DNA from: Gammaproteobacteria bacterium
GTDB taxonomy: Bacteria; Pseudomonadota; Gammaproteobacteria; SZUA-229
Assembly (NCBI GenBank): GCA_029880105.1
Contig: JAOUPA010000011.1
Coordinates: forward strand, 1-23,281
DNA length: 23,281 nt
Direction: 5' to 3'
A model generated the notes under the pieces. It did no database searches and was not told the origin of the DNA. It saw only the letters and a program-made list of their open reading frames with translations. This document shows, in pieces, positions 20,644 through 23,281 of the stretch. Each line of letters begins with the position of its first letter. The first letter of the stretch is position 1. A program made the position numbers and the translations under genes.

Positions 20644-22697
20644 TCAGTTTGAAACTTAAAAAATCTAAGAATCACCAGATACTTAGCGCCCCTGCTCTAA
20701 TCTTTCTGCTACTTTTTAGCGTTTCTGCACTGGCCAATGAAATCACACTCAACCTTAATGATGCTGATATCCGCGCCCTGATCAGCACTGTCTCCAAATT
20801 CACCGGTAAAAACTTTATTGTCGATCCCCGAATCAAGGCTAAAGTAACCGTGGTATCCGCCAATACCATGTCCAAGGACGAAGTCTACGAAGTATTTCTT
20901 TCAGTATTACAGGTACATGGCTTTGCTGCTGTACCCACCGGCTCGGTTATCAAAATTATCCCCGAGGTCAACGCCAAACAGAGTGCTGTACCACTGACAC
21001 TGGGTAAATACAGCCGTGAAGGTGATACGCTAATCACCAAAGTCATACGAATGGAACATGTACCAGCCGCACAACTGGTACCGATATTGAGACCACTAGT
21101 TCCACAACAGGGTCACCTGGCTGCATACGCCCCAACCAATAGCCTGATTATCACCGATCATGCAGGCAACATTCAGCGCATGATGGAGATCATCAGTGGT
21201 ATTGATCGACCAGATAGCGATGAACTGGAAGTCATCCATCTCAAACACGCTTCAGCCACCGAACTAGTACGCATTGTTAACTCCCTGTATCAGGAAACGG
21301 GTGCAGCCAAAAACGAGGCTAAAGACATTAATATGGCTGCAGATGAACGTACCAACAGTATACTGATGACCGGCGAACCCAGTTCACGCCTGAAGGCACG
21401 CACGACTATCATGCAGCTGGACACGCCGCTGGATGATGGTGGCAATACTCATGTTATCTACCTGAAATATGCCAAGGCAGAAAATCTGGTAAAAATTTTA
21501 ACGGGTATTCAAAATTCAACCACAAAAACTACTAGAGGCTCCGTTGGCAGGGCCGTTGCTGCTTCCCCAGCTCCCTCTGCACCTGCATCAACCGCGTTCG
21601 CACAAAAAGCCGATATTCAGGCCGATGAAGAGACCAATGCACTGATTATTACCTCAGACCCGAATACACTAAAGAGCCTGAAATCGGTAATCAGACAGCT
21701 GGATATCAGACGCGCCCAGGTACTAATCGAAGCGATTATCACAGAAATCACTGCGGGTAAAAGTAACGAACTGGGCATAGGTATGGCCGTTGATGGCTCC
21801 CAATCAACCAATCCAAACATACCCCTAGGACTGAGCAACTTTGGAGGCATAGGCAACATCCTAGCTGCAGCTGGTGGCTTACCCGTTGATCCAAGCATCA
21901 GCCCCGGTCTAACACTGGGCGCAGGTAAAACTAATAGCTCCGGCACACGCTACGCCCTGTTGTTACGTGCTCTGGCCACCGATGATGCCAGCAATATTCT
22001 ATCGACCCCAAGTATCGTGACACTGGATAATGAAGAGGCCGAAATTGTGGTGGGTGAAAACGTGCCTTTTGTAACTGGTTCCTTCACCAATGCTGGCAGC
22101 ACCAACCCTAGCAACCCATTCCAGACTATCGAACGCCAGGATGTAGGTTTGACACTACGCGTCACACCGCAGGTCAATGAAGGCGACACCATTAAACTCG
22201 ATCTGGAACAGGAAACCTCCAGCGTTATCCCTGGCAGCGAAGTCACGGGTATAACAACACGCAAACGGTCGATCAAAACCAGTGTACTGGTCGATGATGG
22301 TGGCATTCTAGTGCTCGGTGGCCTGATTCAGGAAACCGTCAGTGAGGGTGAAAGCAAAATCCCCCTGCTGGGTGATATCCCTTTGCTGGGCAGCCTGTTC
22401 CGCTCCAGCACAGCCAACAAGAGCAAACAAAATTTGATGGTTTTCCTGCGCCCCAGCATTCTAAGGGATGACGCCGATGCTGCCTTAATCAGCAATGAAA
22501 AATACAATTTCCTGCGCGCCCAGCAGCTGCAATTTGAAGATGAACCGCTGGATATGCTGGACGGATCATCGCCAGTCCTTGAACCCCTACAACCCAAACC
22601 CCTAAACAAGGCCCAGGTAAAAAATAAAAAGCAGGCGATACCTGAAGATAACCACAACTCAGATGATGACTGGGATGACAGTGACGAATACATCTGA
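20640..22697 (+). CDS. gspD: Type II secretion system secretin GspD
   Basis: GspD forms the outer-membrane channel of the type II secretion system. The 685-residue precursor has a signal peptide with a likely cut after Ala32 (Ala-Leu-Ala/Asn). N0 follows at about 33-110 (KNFIVDPRIKAKVTVVSA). N1 is about 122-188, N2 about 195-265 and N3 about 270-375, the last interrupted by an Ala/Ser/Pro/Thr-rich loop near 295-320. The secretin core is at about 430-620: STPSIVTLDNEEAEIVVGEN, GLTLRVTPQVNEGDTI, VLVDDGGILVLGGLIQET and the signature PLLGDIPLLGSLFR. The tail is highly acidic (DDDWDDSDEY at the end) and overlaps gspE. An AGGA lies 8 bp before the ATG. It is not PilQ: it has four N-domains and no AMIN domain. 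Confidence 0.95.
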   Translation: MISLKLKKSKNHQILSAPALIFLLLFSVSALANEITLNLNDADIRALISTVSKFTGKNFIVDPRIKAKVTVVSANTMSKDEVYEVFLSVLQVHGFAAVPTGSVIKIIPEVNAKQSAVPLTLGKYSREGDTLITKVIRMEHVPAAQLVPILRPLVPQQGHLAAYAPTNSLIITDHAGNIQRMMEIISGIDRPDSDELEVIHLKHASATELVRIVNSLYQETGAAKNEAKDINMAADERTNSILMTGEPSSRLKARTTIMQLDTPLDDGGNTHVIYLKYAKAENLVKILTGIQNSTTKTTRGSVGRAVAASPAPSAPASTAFAQKADIQADEETNALIITSDPNTLKSLKSVIRQLDIRRAQVLIEAIITEITAGKSNELGIGMAVDGSQSTNPNIPLGLSNFGGIGNILAAAGGLPVDPSISPGLTLGAGKTNSSGTRYALLLRALATDDASNILSTPSIVTLDNEEAEIVVGENVPFVTGSFTNAGSTNPSNPFQTIERQDVGLTLRVTPQVNEGDTIKLDLEQETSSVIPGSEVTGITTRKRSIKTSVLVDDGGILVLGGLIQETVSEGESKIPLLGDIPLLGSLFRSSTANKSKQNLMVFLRPSILRDDADAALISNEKYNFLRAQQLQFEDEPLDMLDGSSPVLEPLQPKPLNKAQVKNKKQAIPEDNHNSDDDWDDSDEYI

Positions 22698-23281
22698 TAC
22701 AGCCGAGCTGCAAAACGAAGTCTTAACGCCGCAAAGGCTACCCTATGCCTTCGCCAAACGCCATGGCGTACTGATCGGCCAGATTGCTGACGACCATATC
22801 CAGATACTACACCGCAAAAACTTCAGCCCGCTGATTCTGGCCGAGATAAAGCGCGCCACCGGGCGCAAGCTCAATCTGGCGCCCGCCTCCGATGAGCAGT
22901 TTGCCGCACTGCTCGCCCAGACCTATGAACAGGGTAGCGATCAGGCCATGGCCATGATGGAGGGCGTCGGCGATGAACTCAATCTCGACGAGCTCGCCGA
23001 CAACCTGGAACCAGAAGACCTGATGGAGGCTGACGATGATGCCCCCATCATCCGGCTGATCAATGCCCTGCTCACCGAGGCGATCAAGGTCGATGCCTCG
23101 GATATCCACATTGAACCGTTTGAAAGCAAGATGCGCGTTCGCTTTCGTGTCGATGGTATGCTGCGTGAAATACTGCAACCACCGAGCCACATAGCACCAC
23201 TAATTATCTCGCGCATCAAGGTCATGGCCAAACTGGATATCGCCGAAAAACGCCTGCCACAGGATGGCCGAATATCACTAC
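22675..23281 (+). CDS. gspE: Type II secretion ATPase GspE, N-terminal part (3' end off the window)
   Basis: This frame is open to the right edge and gives about 202 residues of the cytoplasmic ATPase that drives pseudopilus assembly. The N1E domain covers about residues 22-100 (LPYAFAKRHGVLIG, then PLILAEIKRATGRKL). An acidic linker follows, and N2E begins at about 122 with PIIRLINALLTEAIKVDASD, HIEPFESKMRVRFRVDG, then KVMAKLDIAEKRLPQDGR. Walker A and the tetracysteine motif lie beyond the window. The start is uncertain: ATGs at 22663, 22666 and 22675 and a GTG at 22681 are all in frame, none with a clear Shine-Dalgarno, and all overlap the gspD end. I took 22675, an overlap of 23 bp. The frame was read by hand. 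PilB is the nearest alternative, but the gspC-gspD context decides it. Confidence 0.92.
   Translation, partial: MTVTNTSDTAELQNEVLTPQRLPYAFAKRHGVLIGQIADDHIQILHRKNFSPLILAEIKRATGRKLNLAPASDEQFAALLAQTYEQGSDQAMAMMEGVGDELNLDELADNLEPEDLMEADDDAPIIRLINALLTEAIKVDASDIHIEPFESKMRVRFRVDGMLREILQPPSHIAPLIISRIKVMAKLDIAEKRLPQDGRISL

Noticed and set aside
21950..22693. Minus-strand ORFs of about 118-121 codons opposite gspD
   Set aside because: They are antisense to the secretin core, Ser-rich in translation, and lack a plausible start context.
1..23281. DNA uptake signal sequences, given the pilus genes
   Set aside because: I looked for repeated 9-10 bp words such as those of Neisseria or Haemophilus and saw no repeated copies by eye. 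A k-mer count would settle it.

Overview
The window reads as chromosomal core DNA of a gammaproteobacterium outside the Enterobacterales. I cannot name the genus. Gene order from the Pil-Chp cluster to the metX-metW pair closely follows, from memory, the Pseudomonas aeruginosa block running from the chpA side to metXW. The coding is dense, the base composition is moderate, and I see no insertion sequence, phage gene, CRISPR array, tRNA or rRNA. No stretch over 300 bases lacks a gene.

Layout. (1) 1-5399, minus strand: the Pil-Chp chemosensory operon pilG-pilH-pilI-pilJ-chpA, with chpA running off the left edge. It controls type IV pilus extension, retraction and surface sensing. pilK, the methyltransferase gene usual between pilJ and chpA, is absent. 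(2) 5608-12400, plus strand: a tight eight-gene run gshB, apbE, tonB (tonB3-like), yqgE/algH, ruvX, pyrR, pyrB, pyrC'. The last is a dihydroorotase homologue that has lost its metal-binding histidines. (3) 12410-15843, minus strand: pilT, pilU and a third PilU-like ATPase, all with intact Walker motifs. (4) 16089-19588, plus strand: proC-yggT-yggU-metX-metW (proline synthesis, two small conserved proteins, methionine synthesis). yggS, often next to proC, is missing. (5) 19678-23281, plus strand: the start of a type II secretion operon, gspC, gspD and the 5' part of gspE.

How it fits together. The left and middle blocks hold the sensing array and the retraction motors of one type IVa pilus machine, separated by housekeeping genes. 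The tonB gene in the middle may also belong to that trait, since its P. aeruginosa counterpart tonB3 affects twitching. The right end adds the related type II secretion machine, which shares secretin and PilT/GspE-type ATPase ancestry with the pilus. The pyr genes form an aspartate transcarbamoylase module in which PyrC' is probably structural.

I did not find a clearly new multi-gene system. The points worth a second look are the three-motor pilT-pilU-pilU-like operon, the missing pilK and yggS, the catalytically dead PyrC', the altered RuvX motif, and short upstream ORFs whose stop codons overlap the starts of gspD, proC and chpA. Promoters and operators listed here were read by eye and are tentative.
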